Shown in pieces: positions 31,656 through 41,474 of a DNA stretch of 64,000 nucleotides. This DNA is from Microbulbifer sp. GL-2. Lineage in GTDB: Bacteria; Pseudomonadota; Gammaproteobacteria; Pseudomonadales; Cellvibrionaceae. The notes under the pieces are model-generated. The model was not told the origin of the DNA, did no database searches, and saw only the letters and a program-made list of their open reading frames with translations. Both the position numbers and the translations under genes were made by a program. Positions within the stretch are counted from its first letter, which is position 1, and each line of letters starts with the position of its first letter. The stretch lies in NCBI RefSeq assembly GCF_007183175.1, contig NZ_AP019807.1:248001-312000 (forward strand), written 5' to 3'.

Positions 31656-33605
31656 CTACGACTTTCCATTACTCAGATACTTTTCTCGTACTTGATTAAT
31701 CATGCCACCAGCCTCTAGCACCTCAATTTCATCCGCTGACAGGTCACTGCGCAGATTAATACTCTCGCCAGATGACTTAATCAAAAGCTTTACAGAATTG
31801 TTTGACTTCAATTGTGCTATTGGCTTGTCAATCTCAAGAGTTGAATCTTGCTCAAGTCGGTCGTAATCATCAAAGTTCTCAAAAAGTAGTGGCAGCACAC
31901 CAAAGTTAATGAGATTACGCCGATGGATACGAGCCATGCTTTTTGCGATTATGCACCTTACGCCAAGAAACCGTGAAGATACCGCTGCATGTTCACGGCT
32001 GGAGCCTTGCCCATAATTTTCACCACCAACAACGAAACAGTCACCATTTAATTTTATCGCCCGCTGGTAAAAATTTTCATCGATACGGGAAAATGTATAG
32101 CGACTAATGGCGGGTATGTTTGAGCGCAAAGGTAAAATCTCCGCTCCGGCAGGCAGTATTTCATCCGTAGAGACGTTGTCACCCGCTTTCAGTAATAGCG
32201 GACCCGTTAAGATGTCCGGAAGCTTATCAAAGTTTGGTAACGGTTTGATATTCGGACCTTTAATCAGTTCAACTGCTACAGGGATTTCTTGGGGTGGTTG
32301 AAGTAATGGTCTTATATCTGGCAGATATTCCGGCTCACTAAAGCTGGGATAGTCCATGTCCAGGTCACGAGGATCGGTGATCACGCCCTTCAGTGCACTG
32401 GCAGTGGCAGTTTCAGGGCTGCATAAATAGACTTGGTCATCTGCTGTGCCGGATCGACCAGGGAAATTACGTGGCACAGTTCGTAGACTGAGACGGCCAG
32501 TGGCGGGAGCTTGCCCCATACCAATACAGCCGCCACAGCCTGTTTGGTGCAAGCGCGCACCAACTTCAAGTAGTTTTGTGAGATCGCCACTCCGGCTAAG
32601 CTCTTCGAGCAATTGGCGCGAGGTTGGGTTGATATCAAAAGAGACATCGTCGGCTAAACGACGACCTGCGACAATGCGCGCTGGTATGGCGAAATCCCGC
32701 AGCCCCGGGTTAGCAGAAGAGCCAATATAGCTCTGGTAAATAGGGCGGCCCGCCACCTCACGTACGGTTACCACTTTATCTGGGCTGGATGGGCAGGCGA
32801 TTAGCGGCTCAAGATCAGATAAATTGATAGTATCCTCTTCGTCATAGCTCGCACCCTCATCGGCTTTCATTTCTACAAAATCGCTTTCTCGGTGCTGCTG
32901 TTTGAGAAAGGCTTTCACAGCTTCATCGGCGGGAAAAACACTGGCAGTGGTACCCATCTCCTGCCCCATATTGGCAATCACATGACGGTCCATCGCGGTC
33001 AGATTGGCGAGGCCTGGGCCGTGATACTCGACAATCTTATTCACACAGCCCTTAACTGTTTGTCGGCGCAACATTTCCAGGATTATGTCTTTGGCACTGA
33101 CCCATGGCGGTAATTCACCCTCAAGCTTTACACCGAGCACTTTCGGCATTTTCAGCGCAAAGGGAACGCCAGCTATAGCCATGGCCACCTGTAAGCCACC
33201 GGCACCAATAGCCAGCATGCCCATAGAGCCGGCCGCACATGTATGGCTATCGGCGCCAAGTAACGTCTTTCCGGGGATATCAAAGCAAGCCATATGTACC
33301 GGGTGGCTTACACCATTACCGGGACGTGAAAACCAAAGTCCAAATTTGCGACAGGCGCTTTGCAGGAACAGGTGATCATCAGCGTTTTTGAAGTCCGTCT
33401 GTAGGAGGTTGTGGTCTACATACTGTGCGGAAAGCTCAGTCTTGATTTGCGATAAACCAAGCGCTTCTAGCTCTAACATTACCAGAGTGCCGGTGCCATC
33501 TTGAGCCAGCGTCTGGTCAATCTTTATCTCTATTGGACTGCCGGGTTCCAATGAACCGCTCACGAGATGGCTCTTGATCAGTTTCTGTGCGAGGTTCATA
33601 GCCAT
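31656..33605 (-). CDS. Aconitate hydratase, Aquifex type
   Basis: A 649-residue [4Fe-4S] dehydratase with both the large (catalytic) and swivel domains in one chain, shorter than AcnA/AcnB. Motifs include GADSHTCAAGSMGM (cluster cysteine), GARLHQTGCGGCIGMG (two cluster cysteines), SPETATASALKG and in the swivel part GENYGQGSSREHAA. Length and motif order match the putative Aquifex/thermophile-type aconitase rather than isopropylmalate isomerase. ATG at 33605 follows GGAAGGG. Its role beside the usual aconitase is unclear; it may act on aconitate or a related acid. Confidence 0.9.
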   Translation of the reverse strand: MAMNLAQKLIKSHLVSGSLEPGSPIEIKIDQTLAQDGTGTLVMLELEALGLSQIKTELSAQYVDHNLLQTDFKNADDHLFLQSACRKFGLWFSRPGNGVSHPVHMACFDIPGKTLLGADSHTCAAGSMGMLAIGAGGLQVAMAIAGVPFALKMPKVLGVKLEGELPPWVSAKDIILEMLRRQTVKGCVNKIVEYHGPGLANLTAMDRHVIANMGQEMGTTASVFPADEAVKAFLKQQHRESDFVEMKADEGASYDEEDTINLSDLEPLIACPSSPDKVVTVREVAGRPIYQSYIGSSANPGLRDFAIPARIVAGRRLADDVSFDINPTSRQLLEELSRSGDLTKLLEVGARLHQTGCGGCIGMGQAPATGRLSLRTVPRNFPGRSGTADDQVYLCSPETATASALKGVITDPRDLDMDYPSFSEPEYLPDIRPLLQPPQEIPVAVELIKGPNIKPLPNFDKLPDILTGPLLLKAGDNVSTDEILPAGAEILPLRSNIPAISRYTFSRIDENFYQRAIKLNGDCFVVGGENYGQGSSREHAAVSSRFLGVRCIIAKSMARIHRRNLINFGVLPLLFENFDDYDRLEQDSTLEIDKPIAQLKSNNSVKLLIKSSGESINLRSDLSADEIEVLEAGGMINQVREKYLSNGKS

Positions 33606-34072
33606 AATGGGTACCCTTCCTTAAGTTCGGAAGCTCCATCTATGGCGCTTCCAGGCCATGGTCATTGTAGTTCGACATTTGATAGATATTATATTCTGCC
33701 GTATCTACTGGGCTAAATAGGCGTCAGGGCGATAGCCTTCTGCCAACCAGAAGGTATTCTGGTCTATTCAGCACCTTAAATATCAGCCTTTTTCACCCCC
33801 TATTTATTAGGGACTGATCATATCCCCAATATGGCACTCTACGGATAAAATTGTTGACTAGTCTTATCTCTAGGATAAAAAGTAAACATCTACATTTCCA
33901 AGTTAAATTATGAGGTAAGGATGTCCATTAAAGAATGAAATTTTTCTCGGTGAATTTGATGTATTGTGTTGTATTCTGTCTAGAAGAAGATAAGAGGGAA
34001 TTTTAGATTATTTCACTTCTTCCAAAAAAAGAGCGGTCATTACATTCACCAGATGAGCTCGAAACATCTTTT
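33606..34072. other. Intergenic, no gene seen
   Basis: AT-rich spacer between two minus-strand genes. It should contain the aconitase promoter. No gene or strong terminator is supported. Confidence 0.4.
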
Positions 34073-35080
34073 TTACAATTCGGCGAGACTATATAGAGCC
34101 GTCATTGTTGTAAAAAAAGCTAGTAGAACTGGATATATAATGGCTATAACAATATATTTAGATAATGTCATTAGCCAACCTTGCTGGTAAACTCTTTTTT
34201 GCATTATGAGCAGATAAACAGGAATCCATCCAAGCAAAAATAGTAACCCCCAAGAAAGTGCAACTTCGATCCACTTGAAATTTTTAAGCCACTCCTGAGC
34301 ATCCATCATCAGAGTTGCCAGTAATAAGGAAAAACAAATAAACGCATGACTATGGAGCGTAACTATTAAATGCTCCATATACAAACGGCCTTTAAGTGCA
34401 TAGATAACCCAAAGCAACAAGGCAAATATGGGAACCATAATAAGTAAACTTGAGGGGAGCGCACTAAAAAAAGCTTTCTTGAAATGGTTTGGGTCCTTTG
34501 ATACCCGAATGACATTTTTTCTGGCCTTGACTATTTCCTTGTTAGTCCAGTCAATCCAGGATTCTGGCAAGCTAATGCTTTGAAGGACCTCCTGATCAAT
34601 TTTAGTAATCGCTTTGTTCAGCGCTGTCTCAATGCCCTTTGAACTAGGCCGCTCCGCATTATTAGCTCCTTCCTCAGTGGCATTATGTTTACTCTCAATA
34701 TTATTAACCTGTGCCAACTCCATCTCGACACTACTGACGTCAATGGCCCAATCGCTACCAAGGCGAATCATAAGGAAAGATGTAAGGCACAAAAAGATAA
34801 ATAGACGTACAGGGCTTACATAACGTGCACGACGCCCTGCAAAATACTCTGAAGAAAGAAACCCCGGCTTAAATAATAGGGATGGCAAAGTACGCCAAAT
34901 ACGGGAATCCAAAACTAACAATGTGCTCAAAAGGTCGCCAATCACATTGGAGAATTGTCGAACCATTCCCTCGACCGGCTGGCCACAAGCATAGCAATGT
35001 GGGCCCATCAGCTCTGTATCGCAGTTAGCGCAGCGTAACTTGGGGTCCGCGTATGAGTCTGCCGTGTCAGAGGTCTTCAT
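34073..35080 (-). CDS. DUF3667-type membrane protein with zinc-ribbon
   Basis: A 335-residue protein. The N-terminus has a zinc ribbon (CANCDTELMGPHCYACGQP). A conserved segment LLVLDSRIWRTLPSLLFKPGFLSSEYFAGRRARYVSPVRLFIF leads into the first membrane helix. A long polar loop follows, then about four C-terminal helices. This matches DUF3667 proteins, whose function is unknown. No operon partner. Start at 35080 is the only sensible ATG. Confidence 0.87.
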   Translation of the reverse strand: MKTSDTADSYADPKLRCANCDTELMGPHCYACGQPVEGMVRQFSNVIGDLLSTLLVLDSRIWRTLPSLLFKPGFLSSEYFAGRRARYVSPVRLFIFLCLTSFLMIRLGSDWAIDVSSVEMELAQVNNIESKHNATEEGANNAERPSSKGIETALNKAITKIDQEVLQSISLPESWIDWTNKEIVKARKNVIRVSKDPNHFKKAFFSALPSSLLIMVPIFALLLWVIYALKGRLYMEHLIVTLHSHAFICFSLLLATLMMDAQEWLKNFKWIEVALSWGLLFLLGWIPVYLLIMQKRVYQQGWLMTLSKYIVIAIIYPVLLAFFTTMTALYSLAEL

Positions 35081-35802
35081 TACATCTACCCTTTGATGCC
35101 TCCCCGAGAACTAGTCGGTCATTACATACCTGGTACTATCGTATGCACGTTAAGGCGCCAATGGTATCAAAACACCCCACCAAAATGAACAATAATTAAC
35201 CATATCGAATACTGCATGACCAGAATAATCACCTAAGTGGTTAGATCATTTCCATTCCAACAATCACTGGTAAAAGGCAACTTCTTCATACTAGGGTAAC
35301 CAGCTCTAAACAATAAACTTGTACTTTGTTGCACTCCGCTAAACCCGGATACCCACTTAAATGATGATGTTGCCGACTGAGATATCGCTATTGATTGAGA
35401 AGACAACGTCGACCTATTTCCCCTGATTTCAATTTAGATACTGCCCGCTTGCTAGCAAACCAAGGGCTTCCAATACCTGAAGATACCCGCTCATAGAATG
35501 TTGGGACAACGGCTATCAGTCACAGGGTGAAATAACCAACTCCTGTAAAAGAAAAGGGTAAATTTTATATATTTTTTAAGATTTCTGATGGTCACTTCCT
35601 CCCCCATACACATATCAATCTTCTTTAAAGTTAATACAGTCAACTCACAAGTAAAGTAACAATATTAAACTGGAAATTTTTAATGTCGATAACCACTTTA
35701 GATATACATTTAATCGACCTTTTTATTTAAAGCATGAACTAATGATCCTAGTGCTATCTTTCTAGAGTCGCACATAACTATTAGAGCCTAGGAGAGTTAA
35801 CA
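35081..35802. other. Intergenic, no gene seen
   Basis: A 720-base divergent AT-rich region between the DUF3667 and patatin genes. No coding frame or RNA is supported. Promoters for both genes should lie here. Confidence 0.4.
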
Positions 35803-36828
35803 GTGGCGATCAGAATCCTATCTATTGATGGAGGGGGGATAAGAGGCATACTGCCAGGTGAGATATTGGTCTCTCTTGAGAGTAAGCTGAAAGTAAAATC
35901 AGGCAATCCCGGCGCCAGAATAGGAGATTTTTTTGACCTGATTGCGGGAACAAGTACTGGCGCAATATTAGGCGCAGCCTATATTTGCCCCAACAAGGAA
36001 GGAAAACCCAAATTCTCAGCCCGGGAAGCTGTTAATATCTACCTCAAAGAAGGAGGTAAGGTGTTTGATACTGGAATCTGGCCTTACCTGAACAAGCTGA
36101 GACTACTTAAGGGAGAAAAATACTCAACACATGAACTAGAAAAGATATTAAAGAAGTATTTTGGTAAAACAAAGCTAAGCAAACTGTTAAAACCCACCTG
36201 TTTCATCTCCTATGATATTAAAAAGCGCGAGCAAGTTATCTTTAGGCAACACTGCGCCATAGTGAGAGATGAAGACTTTCTGGTAAGAGATTTACTAAGA
36301 GGCAGTACTGCCGCTCCAACCTACTTTGAACCTGCACGTATTTATTCGCTGCCGCCACTTAACAAAAAATATGTCCTGGTAGACGGTGGTATGGTAGCCA
36401 GTGACCCTGCACTATGCGCCTACTCAGAGGCCATTAAGTTTAGCGGTGTGGGAGGTATTAAGGATATGATTATTGTATCTCTTGGCACTGGTAAACAGCT
36501 AATAAGCTACAAATACAAAGAGGTAAAAAATTGGGGGGTTTTTAACTGGGCGAGACCAGCGATAGATATCGCACTAAGTGGCGGAGCCCAAATGACGCAT
36601 TATTATCTGAAACAAATTTCATCTACCGTAGAAAACACAAAATACTATCGAATTCAGCCAGATCTATATGATGCCAATCCCGCACTGGATGATGCATCAT
36701 TCAAAAACTTGAAAGAATTGAAGAAGTCTGGTGAAAGAAATGCAAAGCACTATGATAAATTGCTAGATGACATTGCTCAGACATTGGTGAACACACAAGA
36801 TATTCATCAATATGAGCAAAGATACTAA
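35803..36828 (+). CDS. Patatin-like phospholipase
   Basis: A 341-residue lipid acyl hydrolase. The oxyanion loop is D9-GGGIRG, the nucleophile is S51 in GTSTG, and the catalytic aspartate is D194 in VDGGMVA. A long middle region with KYSTHELEKILKKYFGK is typical of CapV-like and plant patatin-like bacterial enzymes. The start is GTG at 35803 with AGGAGA upstream. CapV-type patatins are CBASS effectors activated by cyclic nucleotides, but no cyclase or ubiquitin-like gene is nearby. It may be a stand-alone phospholipase. Confidence 0.92.
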   Translation: MAIRILSIDGGGIRGILPGEILVSLESKLKVKSGNPGARIGDFFDLIAGTSTGAILGAAYICPNKEGKPKFSAREAVNIYLKEGGKVFDTGIWPYLNKLRLLKGEKYSTHELEKILKKYFGKTKLSKLLKPTCFISYDIKKREQVIFRQHCAIVRDEDFLVRDLLRGSTAAPTYFEPARIYSLPPLNKKYVLVDGGMVASDPALCAYSEAIKFSGVGGIKDMIIVSLGTGKQLISYKYKEVKNWGVFNWARPAIDIALSGGAQMTHYYLKQISSTVENTKYYRIQPDLYDANPALDDASFKNLKELKKSGERNAKHYDKLLDDIAQTLVNTQDIHQYEQRY

Positions 36829-37040
36829 TACCTATCAACACCAAATTAGCTAAGCCAATAACTAATCATTTAAGTACCCTATCAAATAGAGACCAAACTT
36901 AACAACCTTTTCATGAACTTTACCACTACTCAAAACATACCAACTCTGTGCTTGGATCTTCATAACTTATTTTTCATTGAAATCATGCCTAAAAAAATTA
37001 GCAGCAATGACAAGTTTTTTAGCCCTATATGATTTTTGAA

Positions 37041-37691
37041 TCAAGTCTCACATAAAATAATATTTATTAACTTTTCTACTAGATCACCAGTATTACTCTC
37101 TCCATATTCAATATGCCTTTCACAACATAGAACCCTAAAGCCAGCTTCAATTAATTGAGCTCGAATGTCGCTTTCATCAAAAAGCTGAAACCCAAACGGT
37201 GTGAATGATAAACTTTGCATAAAAGACTTATCCCCAAAAGCTAAACAAAATTTCCCTTCAGGTACCAGTACTCTGCGTATTTCAGACAAATGTGTTTTGA
37301 GAGATTCCCAAAAGTAGATGGTGTGGACAGTAATCGCCTTCTCGAACTGGCTGTCGGCAAACGGCAACCTCTCCGAGGTTCCAACTTTAAAGTCCATCTG
37401 TCCTGATTCAATATATTTAGAATTAAGAGTTTTCGCGCTCACAACCATATCACTGGACCAATCGATTCCCGTATAGCGAATACTGGAGCCCTTACGAAGC
37501 ACATCTATTGCAAACTTGCCATTGCCAGGCCCAATCTCAAGAATATGGTCATGATCTACCACATTAAGCAACTCTAGTGCAGCCAGGTTCGTTGCTTTAT
37601 TAGCCTTGTTCATCTGCAATGCAGTATCTGAAGCTAAAGCACCAGATGGCTTCCTTAGTTGTTCCGCGACCAGTTTAGGATCTTTAGACAT
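37041..37691 (-). CDS. Class I SAM-dependent methyltransferase
   Basis: A 216-residue methyltransferase with the SAM-binding motif ILEIGPGNGKFAIDVL, acidic loop YTGIDWSSDMV, the LPFADSQFEKAITVHTIYFW post-motif and VLVPEGKFCLAFGDKS. It resembles UbiE/COQ5-like small-molecule methyltransferases. The substrate is unknown. It stands alone, with AT-rich spacers on both sides. Confidence 0.88.
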   Translation of the reverse strand: MSKDPKLVAEQLRKPSGALASDTALQMNKANKATNLAALELLNVVDHDHILEIGPGNGKFAIDVLRKGSSIRYTGIDWSSDMVVSAKTLNSKYIESGQMDFKVGTSERLPFADSQFEKAITVHTIYFWESLKTHLSEIRRVLVPEGKFCLAFGDKSFMQSLSFTPFGFQLFDESDIRAQLIEAGFRVLCCERHIEYGESNTGDLVEKLINIILCET

Positions 37692-38198
37692 TTATTCTCC
37701 ACTTAGTACCTATTGTAGAGTACATAAATAGTATTTATGCACTTACAAACTTCAATTATTTTAGAAATTAACAGCAGTTTTTTCGATTGGTTTTTACATC
37801 GCCGCTTAGTATTCAAAATTTTTTTTAACTTGTTGTTGCCTTGCTCACACAACTTGCCATCAAATTTTTCAAAACACAGCCCAAGCAACAATATACCAAC
37901 CCAGGTCAAATCAAAGTGTAAAAGCAGCTAATCTTAAGTAATTTCAATAGGTCAAGCTTAAGCCAAATCATTTGGTGGATCAATCAGGTAAATACAATTC
38001 TATATCAAATGATGAACTTCAAGTATTACCCTAATATCTTCCAAGATTATCTTGTAGCACTATAGTCCTGAAGAAATAAGTGCGATATATAAATATGTAA
38101 CTGCGAATGGATACAGCCAATACCCATCCAAATTCTCAAAACCGGTAACTTTCAATTAAACTACTAAATACCAGCCTAATCCTTAAAGAGAATTTGGC
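37692..38198. other. Intergenic, no supported gene
   Basis: AT-rich region upstream of both flanking genes. Two short antisense-overlapping frames near 37703-37931 have no ribosome site or family resemblance. Confidence 0.4.
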
Positions 38199-39041
38199 AT
38201 GCTAAATGGCGCTATGCTTGTCTGGTTTATTTTCGCGGCTATAAGTGTGATCTTTGTCGTTTGGGATTCCATCACCAACGCGCCGACCAGCTGGGTACAA
38301 CGTATGGCATGGATACTGGTGGTGGTATATACCGGTGTTGTCGGGTTAATACTCTATCTTCTTACTTGTCGTCGGCCCTTCCCTGGCGCCCACGATGCCT
38401 TTACTCGAGCAACATGGAAGCAAAGCGTAAACAGTGAGATGCATTGCCTGGCTGGCGATGCAACTGGAATCGTGATTGCAGCGTCAATAGTTCCTATTTT
38501 CGGACTCACTAATGGCTGGGATGCCACTATTGAATACATTGCCGGATTTATCTGCGGGCTATTTATTTTCCAAGCACTGATGATGCGTGGTATGTATCAG
38601 GGAAACTACTTAAAAGCTGTACGTAAAACATTCTTCGCCGAGACTGTTTCTATGAATATGGTGATGGGAGGAATGATTCCAACTATGATAATACTAGCTT
38701 CGCTATGGCCCGGTTCAGAAGACCCCACAAATGCTATATTTTGGTTCCGAATGAGCCTTGCAACTATCGTCGGTGGAATAATCGCTTACCCTATTAACTA
38801 TTACTTGGTTAAAAACCACTTGAAACATGGGTGTATGACTTTACCAGGGCGTGATGGGCCAGCACCTCATTTAGGACACTGCTCGCTTGAAAGCCATCCC
38901 ACCGATAAGAACCATAAAGAACATGGTATGACAATGCGCACCCTGCCTCTTCCAATTGCAATCATTTGGGTAGCGTGCACCCTTATTTTTCTTCTATTTA
39001 CAATTCTAATAACGAATCAGTTTGTACCTCTACGATTTTGA
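38199..39041 (+). CDS. DUF4396-type membrane protein
   Basis: A 280-residue inner-membrane protein with about seven helices. The conserved WKQSVNSEMHCLAGDATGIVIAAS and the FFAETVSMNMVMGGMIPTM segment are typical of DUF4396. A cytoplasmic loop between the last helices is rich in His (HLGHCSLESHPTDKNHKEHG), suggesting metal binding. Function is unknown; some relatives sit near copper genes. Stand-alone gene. Confidence 0.85.
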   Translation: MLNGAMLVWFIFAAISVIFVVWDSITNAPTSWVQRMAWILVVVYTGVVGLILYLLTCRRPFPGAHDAFTRATWKQSVNSEMHCLAGDATGIVIAASIVPIFGLTNGWDATIEYIAGFICGLFIFQALMMRGMYQGNYLKAVRKTFFAETVSMNMVMGGMIPTMIILASLWPGSEDPTNAIFWFRMSLATIVGGIIAYPINYYLVKNHLKHGCMTLPGRDGPAPHLGHCSLESHPTDKNHKEHGMTMRTLPLPIAIIWVACTLIFLLFTILITNQFVPLRF

Positions 39042-39441
39042 TTAAAAAAGGCTCACAACTTTGAAAAAATTGGATGAAAAAATATTGTTACAAGAAGTGA
39101 TCTATTTCCATACGTCACTTTCTCTTCTTTAAGTCGAAAGGCAAATTTTGATTCGTCAGAGACATACTTATCAATATATTCATCAGATCAGAAGTTTGAT
39201 TCTTATCACTAACTCTTTCGCAAAAAAGGGTCATCGGAGAACTTCATAATCATTCAATAAGGAAAAATTGGATAGAGCTACATCTTGTTGATTTATGGTA
39301 GTATCAAAGGAAAGTAGTTACCAATAAAAGCCTTTTGATTGGCTATTAGCTTTTGGTCAATTCACTTATAGCAATAGTAATAGAGTAGTAACAAGAAGTG
39401 TTCAGCTTCTTACGATTGGCCAGGGATAGAGGCTGTCAACC
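39042..39441. other. Intergenic, no gene seen
   Basis: Four hundred AT-rich bases before the acyltransferase gene. No coding sequence or clear structure is supported. Confidence 0.4.
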
Positions 39442-40563
39442 ATGAGTAAGCGCTTACTTAATCTTGATACCCTACGTGGACTGGCAGCCCTTTTGGTTGT
39501 TTGGCAGCATAGTAGCGAAGTATTCATTCAAATACCTAATATCGCCTTGCATGGGACAGGCCTCGCTAATTTTATTAGCCAGTTGGATTTTGGCAGAATA
39601 GGTGTACTCTGCTTCTTTTTGTTATCTGGCTATGTCATTCCTCATAGTCTGCTTGAAGCGAATCGTCCTCTAAAGAGTTTTGCTATACGACGCTTCTTTC
39701 GGCTTTACCCTACGTACTGGGTTTCTCTCATTATCGCAGTTGGCTTTACATGGCTATTTGCTGACCATATTTTCTCGTCAGTAGCTATCTTGGCAAATAC
39801 CACTATGCTGCAAGGACTTCTGGGCTTTGAAAATGTGCAGAAGTTATACTGGACCCTTACTGCAGAGCTTATTTTCTACTTACTATGTGCAATGATGTTT
39901 GCCCTTAAACGACTAGGGAATCCAAAGAACCTTTTATTGCTTTGTTGGGCGGCGCTGTCTTTATTTATCTGTCTACAGCTTTTCGAACACTCACCAGCTT
40001 TACAGCTACAACTACCGGTAACAATCACTTATATCCCTTATGGTATAGCTGTAATGTTCTGTGGAGCCTTACTCCGTTGCTGTTTTGAGACCAAGAGGTT
40101 TCATCACTATGCTGTATTGGCTATAGCTTCAACGTTCTCGATCCCCATACTGGTTTTAAGCTTGCACCTTTTCGGTAATTCCATTAGTAGTGAGCCCGTT
40201 CGCTTTGGACTATCGCACCTAATTGCTCTGGGTATTTTCCTCTCAGTAATATCATTACCTTCAAATTCCATACGACATTTCGCCACCCTGGGAACAATCA
40301 GCTATTCCATTTATTTATTTCACTTATGCATAATATACGTGATGAAATGGTCTATATCCCAGCCTTGGGGCCAAGTTTTTTCAGGCTTCCCTTTATCCGT
40401 TTATCTGTCTGTAACAACATTGGCCAGTATAGCGCTGGCAACCTTGATTTACTGGCTGATTGAAAGGCCATTTGTCAAGTTGGGGCGCACTTTAAGTACC
40501 AGTGCTCAAGATGCAGAAAGTGCTCAACAACAAGAAAGTAAGAAAGTTGCCATAAGAACGTAA
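39442..40563 (+). CDS. Acyltransferase 3 family membrane protein (OafA/YrhL-like)
   Basis: A 373-residue integral membrane acyltransferase with about ten helices. The N-terminal LDTLRGLAALLVVWQHSSEVF contains the catalytic histidine region, followed by GRIGVLCFFLLSGYVIPHS and SFAIRRFFRLYPTYWVSL, all standard for this family. Members acetylate or succinylate cell-surface sugars, such as O-antigen. It has no neighbouring polysaccharide cluster, so the target is unknown. Confidence 0.92.
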   Translation: MSKRLLNLDTLRGLAALLVVWQHSSEVFIQIPNIALHGTGLANFISQLDFGRIGVLCFFLLSGYVIPHSLLEANRPLKSFAIRRFFRLYPTYWVSLIIAVGFTWLFADHIFSSVAILANTTMLQGLLGFENVQKLYWTLTAELIFYLLCAMMFALKRLGNPKNLLLLCWAALSLFICLQLFEHSPALQLQLPVTITYIPYGIAVMFCGALLRCCFETKRFHHYAVLAIASTFSIPILVLSLHLFGNSISSEPVRFGLSHLIALGIFLSVISLPSNSIRHFATLGTISYSIYLFHLCIIYVMKWSISQPWGQVFSGFPLSVYLSVTTLASIALATLIYWLIERPFVKLGRTLSTSAQDAESAQQQESKKVAIRT

Positions 40564-40729
40564 CCCATTCACCAATACTCTGAAAAACCGTATATTTAAT
40601 GAAGGTCCATACAACTGTGTCCCTTCACTGGAGTTGAAGCTGGTTTAGCTTCTATAAGGGCCCATATAGGGGCCTACGAGATAAATCGGTAGACCCCAAT
40701 TTCACATCGATTGATAACTTTTTGTAAAA

Positions 40730-41350
40730 TTAGCTAGCCCAAAGCAAGCTGGCAGCAATCGACCACATCATAATGCCCACCAGAGCATCCAGCACACGCC
40801 AAGTCTTCGGGTTCTTAAACAGCGGCTGCATCATACTGCCACCTACTGACAACAGCGCGAACCAAAGTACCGAGGCACTGCAGGCACCAATCACGAAGAA
40901 CAGAGTACCTTCCCCGGCATACTGGGCACCGACCGACCCGATCAGCACTACGGTATCCACATAGGCATGGGGGTTTAGCAAGGTAAGAGCTACCGCGGTG
41001 ATCAGAGCCGAGCGTCTCGATTTAACCCATTCCTTCTTGTCCTCAAGCCCTTTATTGGTTAGAGCGGAGCGAAATGCCATAGCGCCGTAGCCAACCAGGA
41101 AGGCCACTCCCAACCAGGTTAACCAGAGCATCCAGTTACCCTCAGCCTGCGCCAGGTTCGCGACCAGGTAGACACCACAGCTGATCAGTACGATATCCAT
41201 CAAGACGCATAGCGCCGCAATGCTGTAATGATACTGGCGACGAATACTCTGCGTCAGGACAAACGCATTCTGTGCGCCAATTGCCATGATTAAGCTGATA
41301 GTGGTCAAAAAGCCCTTTGCGAGAGGGGCCAGTAACAATCCAGAAACCAC
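40730..41350 (-). CDS. argO: LysE/ArgO-family amino-acid exporter
   Basis: A 206-residue inner-membrane exporter with six helices. SLIMAIGAQNAFVLTQSIRRQYH, VALTLLNPHAYVDTVVLIGSVGAQY and the C-terminal RVLDALVGIMMW are typical of ArgO/LysE, which export basic amino acids. The start is GTG at 41350 because AGGAGG sits 4 bases upstream; an in-frame TTG six codons earlier would fall before that ribosome site. It is divergent from the ArgP-like regulator, the classic arrangement. Confidence 0.9.
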   Translation of the reverse strand: MVSGLLLAPLAKGFLTTISLIMAIGAQNAFVLTQSIRRQYHYSIAALCVLMDIVLISCGVYLVANLAQAEGNWMLWLTWLGVAFLVGYGAMAFRSALTNKGLEDKKEWVKSRRSALITAVALTLLNPHAYVDTVVLIGSVGAQYAGEGTLFFVIGACSASVLWFALLSVGGSMMQPLFKNPKTWRVLDALVGIMMWSIAASLLWAS

Positions 41351-41457
41351 GGTGCCTCCTGTAGTCAATGTGTCTTGCCCGCGGGGTTGCGGACTTGGAA
41401 AGTAGCTAAAGATTAAGAGTGAAGCTAAAATAAGTAAATTTAATTATTTTAAGCCAA

Positions 41458-41474
41458 CATAAGAAAATCTTATG
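41458..41474. promoter_or_regulatory. Perfect palindrome over the argP start codon
   Basis: CATAAGA and TCTTATG form 7-base arms around AAA, and the last three bases are the argP ATG. LysR-type regulators often bind such dyads near their own start. A site here could control both argP and the divergent argO. Confidence 0.5.

Noticed and set aside
35803..36828. Full CBASS defence operon around the patatin gene
   Set aside because: No CD-NTase, HORMA, TRIP13, E1/E2 or JAB gene is present on either side; neighbours are a DUF3667 protein and a methyltransferase.
37703..37931. Short proteins on both strands upstream of the methyltransferase
   Set aside because: Low-complexity AT-driven frames without start signals.
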